Assembly: GCF_001653235.2 (NCBI RefSeq)
Contig: NC_035792.1
Span: forward strand, 2,604,001-2,668,000
Direction of reading: 5' to 3'
DNA from: Pochonia chlamydosporia 170
Lineage: Eukaryota > Ascomycota > Sordariomycetes > Hypocreales > Clavicipitaceae
Length of the DNA: 64,000 bases
Part shown: positions 45,718-59,000 of the stretch, piece by piece
Numbering within the stretch: the first letter of the stretch is position 1
Layout: each line of letters starts with the position of its first letter
The notes under the pieces: model-generated
Database searches by the model: none
The model's input: only the letters and a program-made list of their open reading frames with translations
What the model was told of the DNA's origin: nothing
Program-made: the position numbers and the translations under genes

Positions 45718-48318
45718 TCAACTACCCCATGAGCTGGCGTCCTTCGGATCCGGGTAGAAGAATGCAACAACAGCAATGATAATGTAGACCGCGCACAGAA
45801 GTGCACCTTCCAGGTAGTTGCTGCGACCATCCAAGACCAAGAAATTGACGATAAAGGCCGAAACGAACAGACACACTGTTTCAAACAAGGTAAAGTACAG
45901 AGTCATTTCCTTGTCCATGATCCAACCCAAGATGACCACCAGAGGCGTTACAAAAAGGGCAATCTGGATCGAACTGCCAACTGCGACACCAATGGCAAGA
46001 TCCATCTTGTTCTTCATTGCAACTGTAACAGCCGTGACGTGTTCTGCCGCGTTGCCAACAATGGGGAGGATGATGAGACCGATAAAGACTTCCTTAAGAC
46101 TCGAGTGCTCGGTAACCTCCTTGATAGAGTCAACGAGGAACTCGGCACAGACAGCCACCAATCCAGTGCTGAGGAGAAGAAGAATGACGGCTGCCCAACG
46201 CGTCAAGTGTTCATCTTCATCGTGTCCGTTAGTCGCAGTGGCGGCGGTGTTGAGAGACATCAGAGGTATCTGGGCCGGCAACATGGCTCCAGGGGGGCGG
46301 ATTTGCTGCTGCTGGCCGAGACGATCAGGCAAAGAATTGGTGCGACGGATGCCGTATCGCACGCGTGGAACTGGTCCGGCTGGCATAGGGGGAGCGTCGA
46401 CCATGGCAGTTGGTTTCTGAACAAAGACGGTTGGGGCGAGATTCTTGACGGAAAGGGACCGAAAACTTTGGAATGGCCGTTTGGCGTTGCCAGACTCGTT
46501 CCCGCTCTCTCCTACCCCATCATTCGTGTGATCTGCTTCTGCAGGAAGGGCAAAGTCAACCCGGCGTGGCTCAGAGCTGCCACCTGCTTGTGTACCATTT
46601 TCAGGCATTGTGTTGGTGGTTTTCTCGGCATTGCGCTTTCCATGCTTATGATTTCCCCTTTTTTGCTTTTTGAATGAATGTCGATGCTTTCGACGCCTTC
46701 GCCGCCGGCCCTTTTCATCATCAGTAGTATCGGCATCATCAGTTGAGGGCATCCGGGGAAAGTAGGGCTTGCGGGACGACGATGCCTCAGATATGGCCTC
46801 CTCATTTGGGCTTGGGTTACTACCGCCAACAGAGGTATTTCGCATGGCTCTGGCATCGGCCGTGTCTATAGAGGCGAGCGAAGACTTTCTTCGCATTCCA
46901 TTCCGTAACACTTTCTTCATTTTGTAGCCAATGGTGTCTTTGGAGTGCCCAGACGAGTCTGAATCCGAACTAGATGAAGTATCGTCATCCGAACTGCTAG
47001 AGGTGTCTAGCCATGCTGCGGCTGGCCCAGGTGTCGACTCAGCATCTACAATATGCTGAGGCGTAGATTCATACATGTATGCATGAGACTTGAGCTGAAA
47101 CAAGAGGTAGATAATATACACAAGAAGCAAGATCTATTTGGTCAGGTGGTGTCAGTATTCATCGAATACATTCAATTTTGGAAAGTGATTTACACATACA
47201 ACACTGGTTCCGCGGCTGATTTTCAGAGATTCGGAATCTGCCAGTTTGTCGTCTTTAAATGAGGCGTGGAATGCCGTCTGTGGCGTATGTGTTAGTTGGT
47301 GTTGCCAGCATTGCAAATTTGGCCGCGACAATATTGAAAATACGTACGGGCAGTACCAGGCTAATAACGCTGAGACTGAGTAGACATGCGCTCATTTGTG
47401 TTACAGTGCTGTTGTAGACCTATACCAACACATTAGTCAATTGACAATGATGGTGAGCAGCATGCATACCTGTTCCCGGAAACGAAGACCGCCAAGGAAA
47501 AATCCCATGCCAAGAATGAGCAACAGATTTGCCAAGATGGAGCCAAGAAGCGACGCCTGCACAATGCGAATCTCATTTTTGACCAAAGCTATGATAAAAA
47601 TGATGAGTTCAACAGCGTTGCCAAACGTGACATTAAGCAGGGCGCCAAGGGAGTCACCCATCTTACTGGCCACAGATTCGGTTGCGTGGCTAAGCAATCC
47701 GGCGAGGGGTACAACAGCGATACAGTTCATAGCAAACACGATGCCGCCATTTACACCGGGGATGTTGGCGACAATGATTCCGACAGGGACGAAGACCAAC
47801 AGCACATTCAGCCAGCTATAGGTGACGACGAGCCAAAAGGATCTGCGAACCTCTTGGATAAAAGTTCGCTTATTTGTCTTTTGGGAACCATCGTCACCAG
47901 CATGGTCGATAGGGTTTGTTTTGTTTGTATTATTCTTGTCAATGTGACCATCTTTGGTCTCTACGATAGACCCCTGCCTCTCATCTTGCGATGATGTAGC
48001 CGGTGCGATGTTCCCAGGCGCAGAGCTGAAGTAGCCAAACTCAGATTTGGCTGGTTCGGTTTTTTCATTGAGGGCAACGGAGCCACCCAAGTCGCGCAAC
48101 GAGTTGCCATTGTTTCCATTGTTGACGGAAGCAGCAGGAGCAGTGGTGTCGCCGGCGCTGACAGTGGAGGGCGATTCAGCTAATGGGAGTGTCTTGCCAT
48201 TGTTGTTGCCAGTGCTGGGTTGTCGATTCGACAAGCTATCAAACACTCCATGAGCTTTTGCTAATGCACCAGGGCGTGGGTTGTCTATGTCGGGAGGGTC
48301 AGAAGAAGATTGTGTCAT
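45718..48318 (-). CDS. Vacuolar Ca2+/H+ exchanger with a long charged central loop
   Basis: Ca2+/H+ antiporter of the CaCA superfamily (VCX1-type), exporting cytosolic Ca2+ into the vacuole. Exons 48318-47470, 47419-47348, 47277-47200 and 47133-45718 encode 804 residues. The N-terminal 150 residues are disordered. The first transport repeat has GDSLGALLNVTFGNAVELII; the second has LIILPIVGNAAEHVTAVTVA, the paired GNA(V/A)E motifs with the Ca2+-binding glutamates. Between the halves sits a hydrophilic insert of roughly 250 residues containing an acidic run (DTSSSSDDDTSSSSDSDSSG), a very basic run (GRRRRRRKHRHSFKKQKRG) and Ser-rich text. Yeast Vcx1 is about half this size, so the loop and N-terminus explain the excess. 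They may serve regulation by phosphorylation or lipid binding (inference). Introns all have consensus sites. Confidence 0.92.
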
Positions 48319-51300
48319 CGAAGAGGTGTTGCAAGCACGAGTGTACCGCGCCTAAAGCGAAGAGGTGCGTGCGAGTGGCCTGAAGTCGCTGGTGGAATAG
48401 ATAGACAGCTAGACAACTGCCTGCAAAATTACCAGACTAACTTGTTGTCGCAAGAAACGGAGGAAGATGCGAGTCGATTGAGTAAAAAGGGCAAAGAAAA
48501 AGGCAAAAAAAAGAGTAAGAAGCAAGCAGCTTCGAAAGACGGGTGGAGGGAGACGACGAGGGGAGGCGAGTGAGGTGCCTTTTATGGCAATTCGATGTCC
48601 AGCAAGAAGTCGGAAGGAACGCCACAGAGGGACAGGCTGAGATGTGGGAAGGAGCAGAGGACTGAACAGGCACAGACTTGACAAACAAACCAATCAAATG
48701 GGTCCAATACCACGAGACCAGACAGCTGTCAAATCAAATCGGAGCACGGAGAAACTAAATCAACAATGCTAAATGGGAGGAGATGGCGTCAAGTCTCAAG
48801 CTGTCCAGCCTGTCCTTGGTGGTACATGTAATGAACTACGGAGTAACCTGGAGGGAATCCGCCTACTCTTGGATGGGTTTGGTTTGGTAGGCGTGGCTGG
48901 TTCGGTGGGCAATTAGTTGATTCCCTGTCCGTGCCTCGCCAGTGGAAACGCGTAGACGAAGACGAGGCCAAGGAGGCAAGCCAGCGAAATGTGGATCAGC
49001 GATGATGTAGTTCATCTCAAGGTGGCGATCCGGACTCAAGCAGAGACCTAGTCTGGCATGTTTCTTTTGAAACTCATCAGTGCGAGCTCCAGTGTGATCT
49101 CCAGTGGGCTTGACGAGCCGAGCATGACAAGGTAGCCCTTGTCTATCCATCAATGTTTCCGTGTTCCGCGAGATGGGGATTTATCAGCAGTCAAGCAATC
49201 CGTCCTGACCTGTCCAGTGAAAGCAGGGAACCTCGTGCAGCAGTCACCAGACAAGCCGTCCTCACAACATGAACACCCCAAAAAAAAACGCGTCTGGCAT
49301 CCATCACCGAGCTGGAAGTCGGTGGATGCACGGGGAATTCTTAGTGCCAATGTGTCCAGGCTTGTCTTGTCTGTTCAACTCTACAATGCTCCCATTTTCC
49401 TCGTTGGGGTGGCCAGAGTAAGGATGTTGGTCTGCACATGCATGTGCTCAACATTGAATGGCTCGCAGTTGCCACAGGGAATAAATTTAGCTGTGCAATT
49501 CCCTGTAAGGCTGCTTGCGACCCGCTGTGACTCCCACCAGACCAGACTGCTGGACCAGCCCAGTCCAGTTGGGGCCAGACGTAACAGTCAGCACAGTGGA
49601 CCAGACCTGTCCATGTCACGCTAATCTGACCCTTGACGCAACTTGACATTCTCATTCTACTTATGGCAGGAGCTCAGGCTGTAGCTGCCTCTCGAGGGTT
49701 CGCTGTTTTGTCCATTCAATGTTGACTCCAGTCGAGACCAGCCGTCATCTCTGAGAAGGTCCTCACGTCTCGCCTTCACTCACGACGATATGGATAGATT
49801 GTGTACTGAATAGCTACGCTGATCAGTCCGGTATGGCCAGTTGCTCAGAGTCATCTCGTCGTCACCATCTCTCCGCTTCACTCGAAGTCGATACAATACA
49901 ATTGTACGTACTCGCTACTACCTGCCTCATGTATCACCTGTTCGGGGCTCGGCCGAGCAACATTCGTTTCTCAAGTCGACAAATGTCTGGTATATCTTCT
50001 CCCTGTCTCGTTCCTGGATCAGATCTAGCAAAGAATAAGACATTTCCCCTAAATCTCTTCCAACCATCAAACAAGTACTGAGCCATCTCGGCAGAAACCT
50101 GCCGCGACAAAAGCACCGTGCGCCATCAATTCCAACCTGTGTTCTGCATTATCCACAGCACTACCAAGTGCATCAAGAGGCCAGGAGATCCCACGGACAT
50201 TCGTCAGAGTCAGATTAGAAACAACGGATCATTCGGCGTCCATCGAGGGACCTGTAACAGGTACTAACCCGTGCCACAAATCAACATTGGGCTTCCTAAA
50301 GCAGCACGCATGCAATAGCGACGTAATAGCCAAGTCACTACCAAGTTCACCACCACTTCACCCATGGTTTGGCCATGACCATGGTCTCGTCCATGCACTA
50401 ATATCATTTGAATTAGTGTGTGGCGGTGTTGGACGCTCGGAATCAAGCTTATTACCGGGCCAAATACCCGGGCAAACGTCCCCATCCAAGGTGCTCTGCA
50501 CTACCAAACTACCAACCTAGTAGGTACCTGGCTGGTCTATGAGCAAGTGTTGGCGGCCTCGCTCGTGGCTGAGCAAGAACATTGAAGGTTTCGCACCACG
50601 ACTTGTCGGAGTTGGTCAAGCCACACAAAGATGACGATGACAGCTTTTGTTTCGATCAAGGAAGGGTCTAGAGACCATCTCCCCACGATTTACTTGACCA
50701 ACAAGCCGCCCTGGTAAATGTCTTTGTTGATGTCTGATGGACCATCATAGTCGAGACAAGACACTGTCAACACTTTCGACGCAACGTACACTATCTATGT
50801 GCCCTCCAGAGTCCTGCATGATGCATGATAACGTTCCACGTCATGGCCATGTCGACTCCTTTCACACATTTTGCTGCAGCTTACAGTTCGGCCGCTTGAT
50901 TGGATACCTTGACGCTTTTGGTTTCACCAAACTGGCCATAAATTGATTCAATTGGCCTTCACGCTTTACAGGGTCAAGTCCTAATGCAAAAGCCCGGCCA
51001 TCGAGATGCAGCACGTAACCCGCCAACAGAGCACTGATCGTCAGTGCGCTTCCAGACCAGCATTCATGATGACGTACCTCTGCACCATTCATGCTGATAA
51101 CCCCGTCTTCGCATTCACACAGAAAATAATCATGCGCACCAAATCATCATTCGCTACCCTTCATCGAGCACTCCATGCCACATCTTCAGTCTGAGACAAG
51201 ATAAGCGCCTCACAAATCGCAATCATCTTGCCGGTTATCCGAACTGCAGACTCTCTCTCCGGACCCAAGATCGCGCTAGAATGTAGCCGTGATGAACCTA

Positions 51301-52250
51301 GACTTTTAGTCGTGTTATTGCAAGGCTGGAATCTCCCTTCATCCCCCTATCTTGCCGCTTCACTATCCCGGCCACGATGCAGGCACACTCTACACAGTAT
51401 ACATATCACATTCACTCTAACCAAGGGCACAAAACTTGCAGCGAAGCCCATCTCAGAGTATCTGATCAATTTCATCTCGCCGTAGTCTTCTTTACTATGG
51501 GTGAAAAACTGTCCGCCCTAACCCTCCTCACATCATCAGACTTTCCTTGAATAAAAGCACCATGGTACTGCTCGCTCCAACAATGCCCAAAACAACAAAA
51601 ATACAAATCTCACGAACAGCTACCCCACACAGAATCTCGGCTTTTTCTCTCAGCCTAGAAAATTCCAAAGCCCAAGTCGTAGGTCCATCCACCCCTATAC
51701 ATCCACCCCTATACATCCACAGTTGGGTCTTCATTGTTTGGGACCTTCTAGGCATGAAACAGGCATAATGTCGCGGTATCATTCTGCGCGGAATACAAAA
51801 AGAAGACAAAAGAAAAGACGATAATAAAAAAGAAATAGTTATATAGAAACAGCCAAACCAGAACAACAGCAGAAAACCAAACTAAGGCTCATAGCAGTAT
51901 GAGTAGAGAACCTCCGATATGCTTAGCTTCCCCCTTGCGCCATGAGGTGAAACACGTAACTGCGGCCGTGATGAGTTGAGAGTAATTAAAAAACCAAATC
52001 ATTCTTTGCTGAGTTTATTGAGAGTACAATGTAACCGGCCAATTGGCGATAATTCGTGGGACAACTGTAGCCCAAGAGGATGCTACATGTCCGCAGTATG
52101 AGCCCATTGGGTATTAGGCCGACGTGAAAGGATAAATCGACGCAAAACATTTCCCTAACGTTCTTCGAAAAGATGGCCTTGCTAGCCATTCTTGTCTAAT
52201 GTTTGACGCTGCGATGTAAAGGCGTAAAATCGGCTCTCGCTGCTCCTTCA
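48319..52250. other. 3.9-kb gene-free region upstream of the exchanger
   Basis: No frame over 161 codons, no domain recognised on either strand, and no splice chain I can support. It should hold the exchanger promoter (48319 rightward) and the 3' UTR of the kinase gene (51.9-52.25 kb). A TACGGAGTA motif lies at 48837-48845 and a near-exact CCACCCCTATACAT doublet at about 51690-51717. Confidence 0.5.
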
Positions 52251-55200
52251 TCACCTGTCATCGCCTCCTCGAGCCTTGCCTCGTCTTCTAAAGAAGTCCA
52301 TGACTCGCTTGGCAGCTCCACTGCTTCCTTCATGGCCTCTGTACTCATCGTGGTCGTAGGCGTCTGTGAACCGTTTGTGGTTCTTTTGTAGGACGCCTCG
52401 CTGACCGCGGCTGGTGGTGGCTCGTCGATTGTCATAACCCTCAACATCGGAGAAACCGTGGCTGTGAGTTCTCATTTGCGGTTCCGTCGGGGGGCGACGA
52501 ATCTCTACTGATGATTCTGAGCCGCTGTTGAAGTGGGATCCGGATTGCATATATGGGGGAATTGCGTTGGGCCGACGGTTGTCGAGTTGTGCCGAGGCAT
52601 ATCGTTGGTGATATACGGGGCTTGAGTTGGCTGTCTCTTGGACGTTGTCGAAGAAGGGCGTGCTACCGCGTGCATCACCGGGTGCAGTGACACTTCTTGG
52701 AGGATCCATTCGGCCGGACTGAATAGGCAAATCCGAATGGGAGCCTACATCGGATGACGCCGGCTCCGAATATTCCTTGCCGAAGCCAATGGATTTCAAG
52801 GAAAATGAAGCTGGGAGCAAGGAGAATCTCCTCTTCTCCTTCTTCTCGCCAGACCCTTGAGAACCAGTTACGCTGCCGCTCCTCTTCTTACCAATTCCTA
52901 GAGAGTACGAGCGGCGTGATGCCCGGGAATCCATGGACGTCCTGCCCGGTTGTTCTTCCCCTTGCGCCATGGCATTAGACATGCTGACGGGGGGATACTT
53001 TTTGGACTTCTCGGGGGGTTGTTGCTGCTGCTGTTGCTCGGGCTTCTTCTTGTTCCGGCTCCCGAATACTGAGCCACTACGACCAAGGAGTTTTGAGCCA
53101 ATGTCTCCTATTGTGCTTGATCTCTTATGGCCTCTCATCTCATTGCCTCGTCCCTCATGGAAGCCAGACATTCTGGCGAATTTGGGCGGCACGCTCATAC
53201 TTGTTCGGCCGATACCATCGTCATCGTCGGGGTTAGAAGGCTGTTGTATACGGCCCTGAACATTCGTGTCCGCAAGCGTAGGCGGAGCTGGCTGCCCATA
53301 GTTTGCCCGTGCTTGTAGACTCATGGAAGCTGCCGATTGCATAGAACCACCAGTATGTGGCCTTGCCGCAGTAGAAGTTCCAGTCATGTAGGCATTATCT
53401 GTCGTCGCACGAGTTTCACGTGGTCGTGTTGCAGCGGTATTGTGACCGCTGGGTGGCCGTTTCGACTGAGATGATGTAGCATATGCGTCTTGAGGATCTT
53501 GGTGTAAAGCTTTGTCTCTTGACGAGCCTGGGCGGCCATCATCGTAGTCGCGGTTGAGGGACACTGGCGGCCGTGAGACAACAGGGTCGCCTCCACGCTG
53601 TGTTTGTGTTGTCGGTGCTACATACTCGACTTGGACGGTTCGGCGTTTCGCATCCTTGGGTGTGCGGTAGGTTGGCTCCGCCTCCTGATCAATCTTTGCG
53701 TGCGCCTTAGCCAGGCCGCCAACTCCCGCCTGTGTAGGAGACTTGTGTTTCGCCGCTTCGCGCACAGAAGCACTCCTTGTGACCATCGGAGCATCAGCGA
53801 ATTCTTGTGCCACCGCCGTCGCATTCTGGACATCAGAAGGCAGTGTGGTAGAACTGGTAATAAATTCGACAACATGTGCATATTCGCTTAGCCAGCTGTG
53901 GCGAGCGACTTCAAAAAGGTCGGCTCGCTTTCTCGGGTTGGGGACCAGGATGCGTCGCAACAAGTCTCTGGCGTGCGGGGTGACGTATTCAGGGAATGTA
54001 AGAGGTGTAGAAACAATGTATTTGTAAAGGAGGTTGATGTTATCGCCTTCGGGGTTGGCAGGGTCGTCGTCAAATGGCAAGTAGCCAGCCAGCATGGCAT
54101 ACTGAAAACAAATTAGTACTTCCCTAAGAGCAAAAGGAGTAACTAAGGCGAGCATGGTCAATATAGCATACCAGAATGACACCACAACTCCAGACATCAA
54201 CTTTCCTGCCAGTGTACAGGGAGTCACTGACTACGAGCTCTGGTGCGGCGTAGCAGGGACTTCCGCAGCTGGTCTGCATCAGATCGCCTTTTCTCATCCC
54301 ATTAGGCTTGATCTTGTCTAGACCCATTCGCTTGACCTGGTCCCGATCTGTCAGATGGAGCTCTTCATCTTCAGTGAGCTCTTCGTTCGGGTCAAAAGTG
54401 TTGGCAAAGCCAAAATCTGTAATGATAATGTTGCGATTGCGATCCAACAACAGGTTCTCTAGTTTCAGGTCTCTGTGAACGATGCCCTTCTTGTGCAGAT
54501 AGCCTACGCCAGAAACAAGTTGTGAGAAGAGGCGACGCGCTGAGTGGTCTTTGAGATATCGGTGATTCAAAATGTAATCGAAAAGTTCACCACCAGAAGC
54601 ATACTCTAGGATGATTCCGATGTATCTATCGGTCTCTATCATGTCTATTAGTCGTACAATGTTGGGGTGCTGCACGCCTCGTAAAATTGTTACTTCGCGA
54701 CGAATTTTGCCCAGTCGAGAAGGGTTACCGCCCACAGTATCTCTCTTTATTAGTTTGATTGCAACCTAGATATTAGTTTGGTGGTTAGCAGATATCCTCT
54801 CAGAGCTGAAGCTGGGCGGTTTATTGTTTCAATGCGACACATACCTGCACGCTGCTGTCTTGCTTCCAACCCAACTTGACCTTGCCGAATTCGCCTTCGC
54901 CAATTGTGTTTCCTAGGATAAAGTCTCCAAATTTGGTGGTCCCTTTATGGCTGCGACTGTGGTCATGCCGGCTACGGCCACCTCGTCGCTCTTCCCCCGG
55001 AGGGTTCATGGGCACAACAGGTGGCTGTGCTGCGTCATGACGATCTTGAGATGAGGTATGGTGGCCGACACTGCCATTCGGCTCCTCTGCGTTGGGAATG
55101 GCCCGAGCGAGATCATCGCCAAGGTCATGTGGATGTTTTGAGCTCGATGCCGGGTTGGTACGGATAGGGATGGTCATTTCCGCAGTTTTATTGTCTCTAT

Positions 55201-55729
55201 TACTTGAGGGACGGGTCTGATCCTGAGGCTGGTGGGAATTGGCGGCTCGTTTGCTCCTGGAAGTTTCCGAGTAACCATTCGTATCACCATGTGAGCCACT
55301 CCGTTGGCTATCGGGTGGGTTATGGCGTGGTGAGCTGCTGACGGGATCGTTGGGATATTGTGGTCTTCGACTACTCGCGCCTTGTTGACCAGACGAAGAG
55401 GTCCGCGGAGGAGCAACAGGGGGCATGTTGGCAGAACGTTCAGATCTCGATGGCCGGTACTCTTGAGGTGACGATGCAGACGTCCCGTTGCGGCTCGATC
55501 TCGGAACTGTTTGGTCAACAGAAGACGAACCACCGTTGCCGCTCGCCTTGCGAGAGGGAGGCCGTCTTGAGGACGGTGATGAGGTTGCAGCTAGATGAGC
55601 ATCGCACGCGGCGGCCCGGCTGGGTGAGGAGTGCGGTGAACCGTATTGGCGGTTTGAGGAAGAAGGCATCGGAGGCGAGGCCAGGGCGGTTGGTTGATGG
55701 GGGGCTGACTGCAGGGCTGCCGACGACAT
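52251..55729 (-). CDS. Kin4-type CAMKL serine/threonine kinase
   Basis: Protein kinase of the CAMKL group; closest by eye to fungal Kin4/Frk1, which in yeast delays mitotic exit when the spindle is misplaced. Exons 55729-54845, 54765-54172 and 54101-52251 give 1109 residues. The N-terminal 270 residues are Ser/Pro-rich. The kinase domain starts FGDFILGNTIGEGEFGKVKLGW; the ATP-binding Lys299 is in VAIKLIKRD, the catalytic loop HRDLKLEN starts at His392, DFG at Asp412, and the activation segment is SCGSPCYAAPEL. An insert between DFG and APE (FDPNEELTEDEELHLTDRDQ) lengthens the activation loop. The C-terminal 600 residues are disordered, basic, with a short poly-Gln, and end VMDFFRRRGKARGGDD. 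All catalytic residues are intact. The assignment to Kin4 rather than another CAMKL kinase rests on the GEGEFGKVKLGW region and the long tail. Confidence 0.88.
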
Positions 55730-55974
55730 CTTCCACAGACCAACTGGGTATCAGGCCGTGAAAGTGACTGGCCTCGACAGCGGCGCCGTGGGACGATGCA
55801 AGGGCGATGGAAGTGTTGTTTGGTATTCGACTCGATCGACAAAGACACGAAAATTATGTTGTAAGATGCAACAAGAGGCGGCCGCGCCTTTGATGCAGAG
55901 CAACCAAGTGGCGCACCAGCCAACCTGGGACGTCGTGGTAGCTTCAGCCGTTTGCTCAGCTGCGCGGCGCTGAG

Positions 55975-56066
55975 ATGCGTTGCGTGCGTTGCGTTGCGTT
56001 GCGTCGACGCGCGGGACGGAACAAGGGGGGAGGAGGGATCAGGATCAGATCAGGATCAGGATCGAA
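55975..56066. repeat. GCGTT and AGGATC microsatellites in the kinase leader
   Basis: Two neighbouring simple repeats: GCGTT units at about 55975-56005 and degenerate AGGATCAG units at about 56035-56066. Both lie 250-340 bp upstream of the kinase ATG. Confidence 0.8.
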
Positions 56067-59000
56067 CAAAATTAGGAACCAGCCAAACAGAACAAATCAA
56101 GATGCCGGCAGAACGAAAGGCAACAGCGTAAAGCAGCTTGCTGAATGAAGAAGCGCGAAAGACAAGAGAGGAAATCTGGGTCTGTAGTTTGTGCCAATAA
56201 TGCCGGCCCCGTTATCTCATGGTTTCAGCGGTCAAGTCGCGGGCGATACGATTTGTTGTTTCGGCGAGTGTCGAGGCCCAGAAGTCGGAAGCCCCTGAGT
56301 GGTGGACGAAAGGGACAAAGGGACCAGATTGGACTTGACTTGATGGGGACAGCGAGGCGTTCAGTGTTGCGGGAGACGAGATGGGACGGGGGGGACTGGA
56401 CCAGAAGCCAGAAACCAGAACGGTGGCCAGCCCAAGCCAGACCACTTTGACGCGCGCGCTCAACGCTCAAATCAAGGGCGATGCACAAGAATTGGTTGGC
56501 GCTTTTCGTTTCAATTTTGTGCACGAAAGCTGGCAAGGGGGCCGTGTGGTGTCAGGATTCCTCTGCCTTGCAAGGTCTGGTCAAGCCAATGTCAATTCTG
56601 GTAGTCCTGGCTTGATGCAACAGGACTTTGGCGAGTAGCAAGGCAACGCCTCACTCGGGGGACCGTGACCACGATTCGGTGGCTCGTGGCCAGTGTCAAC
56701 CGTTTGGTGATCAGTGGCTGCACACTGCTTCTCGAGCCAGTTGAGTCTCAAATGGTCAATCCCAACTGCAGACTCAGGCACTTGACAGTTGTTGTAGTTG
56801 CAGTGGGGCACTTGACAGCTAAAACGCGGGTGAGCGGCTTCGATTCAATGGGGCTTGCAATCAATCAATCCACTCGTCGTTTTGGTCGTCTTGTCAACGC
56901 GGTCGGATGATATCTTGAGCTGGCGTCTCTTTGTTTCGTGTCCGTGGTTTGTTTGTGCCACGGGCTGGATGCTGTCGGGGTGTATTTACGTGCGACGGTG
57001 AAGACAAAATGAATCAAACACTCGATCCAACCAGACTGATACTGGTCTGCTGAAATCGGCTGGCGGACTAGCCGATGCCCGATGACTGTCAAGTCTGACT
57101 GCCTCACTGTCAGCGTTGTTAGCCGTGGGGCAGGAGCGTTGCGACGCAAAAGACCAATGAGAAGGAGCAGAGGGCGACAATGCATCAACACAAGGAAGGC
57201 GGCAATTTTGAGTGCTTTGTTGATCATGTCACAGTCAAGACGTCCGATGGAGGGAATTTGAACTACCAATGCAAAAAAAAGATGACAGTCGGATTGCTTG
57301 ACATGGCTACGACTGCAACTACAACTATTGTCGACCCCAACCTGACCCAACCTGTGGACTGGAACTAGTTTTCTTGTGGACATGCGAATGACATTGCTCA
57401 GCGCAAACATGAGCATGGTGAGATTGATGAGATGACGGGAGGCTGCTTGTGCCCCATACCTGGCCAGGTACTCGAACAGCCGTGCCCCATCCCTCCATCC
57501 GGATGTGGAACCTGGCGCCAGGAACATGACGAGGTGGGAAGGTCGCGCCAGCTGACTTGATACCTCCAAGTCGCGTCGCGGTTGCGTCACGGACAGCCAC
57601 ATTTGCCTGGACTTTCGCAGGAGACACGGCTGTCAGGTACGTAGGTAGGTACACTACTTTGCTTGTTCCTAGAAGTCGCGAGTACTTTGGCACTTTGGCA
57701 CCAAACCAGGACCTGGTCACAGCCTGGGTTCAATGTTCCTTGATGCGACCTTGGTTCACGTCCTCAAATTACGATTGATGTTACGAGGGCTTCTGTCAAA
57801 TTAACTGCCCTCGTTTTTCCCATTTGCTTGGTCCGTTGGACTACACACGCTACGCGACTGGACAGGCAAAAATGTTTGCACCAGACTTTCCTGGGCTTGT
57901 CCAGCGGGCCAGAATCCATCAAATATACGGAGTACCGAGTATTTTATTGTTCTCACCATCGCTTCTGGTCTTTGCTTGACTCGTGCCGAGGAGACCAGGT
58001 TGGCTCATCCATCTTACTTTATTCGTCTACTCAAAGCTTTGATGCTTCTTCTCCGCCTTTCAGAACAACTCTCTGCTTCCATCGGCTCTTTCATCATCTC
58101 CAGCAGCTCCGCTGTCACTATTCCGTCAAAATTCTCAAAATTCCCAAAATTCTTCGAGACCTAGCATTGAGAGCCGTAATTAGCTGACCCACGCATTCAC
58201 CAACGGCGTGGCCGACCAAAATAACCGTGGCGTTTACTCCTTCATGCGGGAAGCTACAAAAACGATCTTTTCAACCACGGAATTCCCCATCATCACCAGT
58301 GATGGCGCACCGAGTCCTCCGGACTTGGTTGGTCCTTGCTGCAGTGCTTCCTCAGTCACAACCACCACATGCACAAGGACAATGAGCAAACTGATGAATG
58401 ACACAGTTCCGGAGGACTTGCATGTGCATATCCAACGATTTGTGCGTGCCCAGTGAGGGAGACGCCGGCGTCAGATGCGCCATATCTTGCCAACCAACAC
58501 GACCAGCTCAATTTGGACCACTCAGTCGGTATGTATGTGCATGTATGTGCATATGTTTCAAGGTTGGTGGCCAAGTAGCGTGGCTCGACATCCCAGTTTG
58601 GTCAAGCCTCGCTCAGCAGTGCCGGCGATCATGATGGCTTTCTTGTTCTTGAGAATTTGTGATGGATGGCCGTCCGTGTTGTTGCAGTCAATTGCATGTG
58701 TACGGAGTACATTAATATATGTGCACTGTGCCAGGCACGAACGCTCAGACATCAAATGTCGTCAGTCAACTTGGCCAACCGACTTGAGACTGACCGCCAA
58801 ACGCGGTAACTTCACAAGCAGGACTATTTTCTTGGCATTCGAGGGAGAACCACATTCGGTGCAGAGCAGAGCTACCAATGTTCCATCCTGTAGACACGGC
58901 TTTGTGTCGAGGCTATACCGAGTGGTATGTATTGTATTGATTTAGTCTTGCCTAACATGCAGCCGCAAGATGCGACACCGAGGCTACTCAGATTCAAGGC

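Noticed and set aside
56865..57602. 245-codon minus-strand frame in the 7-kb gap
   Set aside because: Long but with random-like composition, no domain, and no conserved-looking segment; overlapping frames on the other strand are similar.
57828..58456. Frames of 119 and 82 codons, the second with EATKTIFSTTEFPIITSDG
   Set aside because: The second looks faintly protein-like and could be a relic, but no start, splice chain or family supports it.
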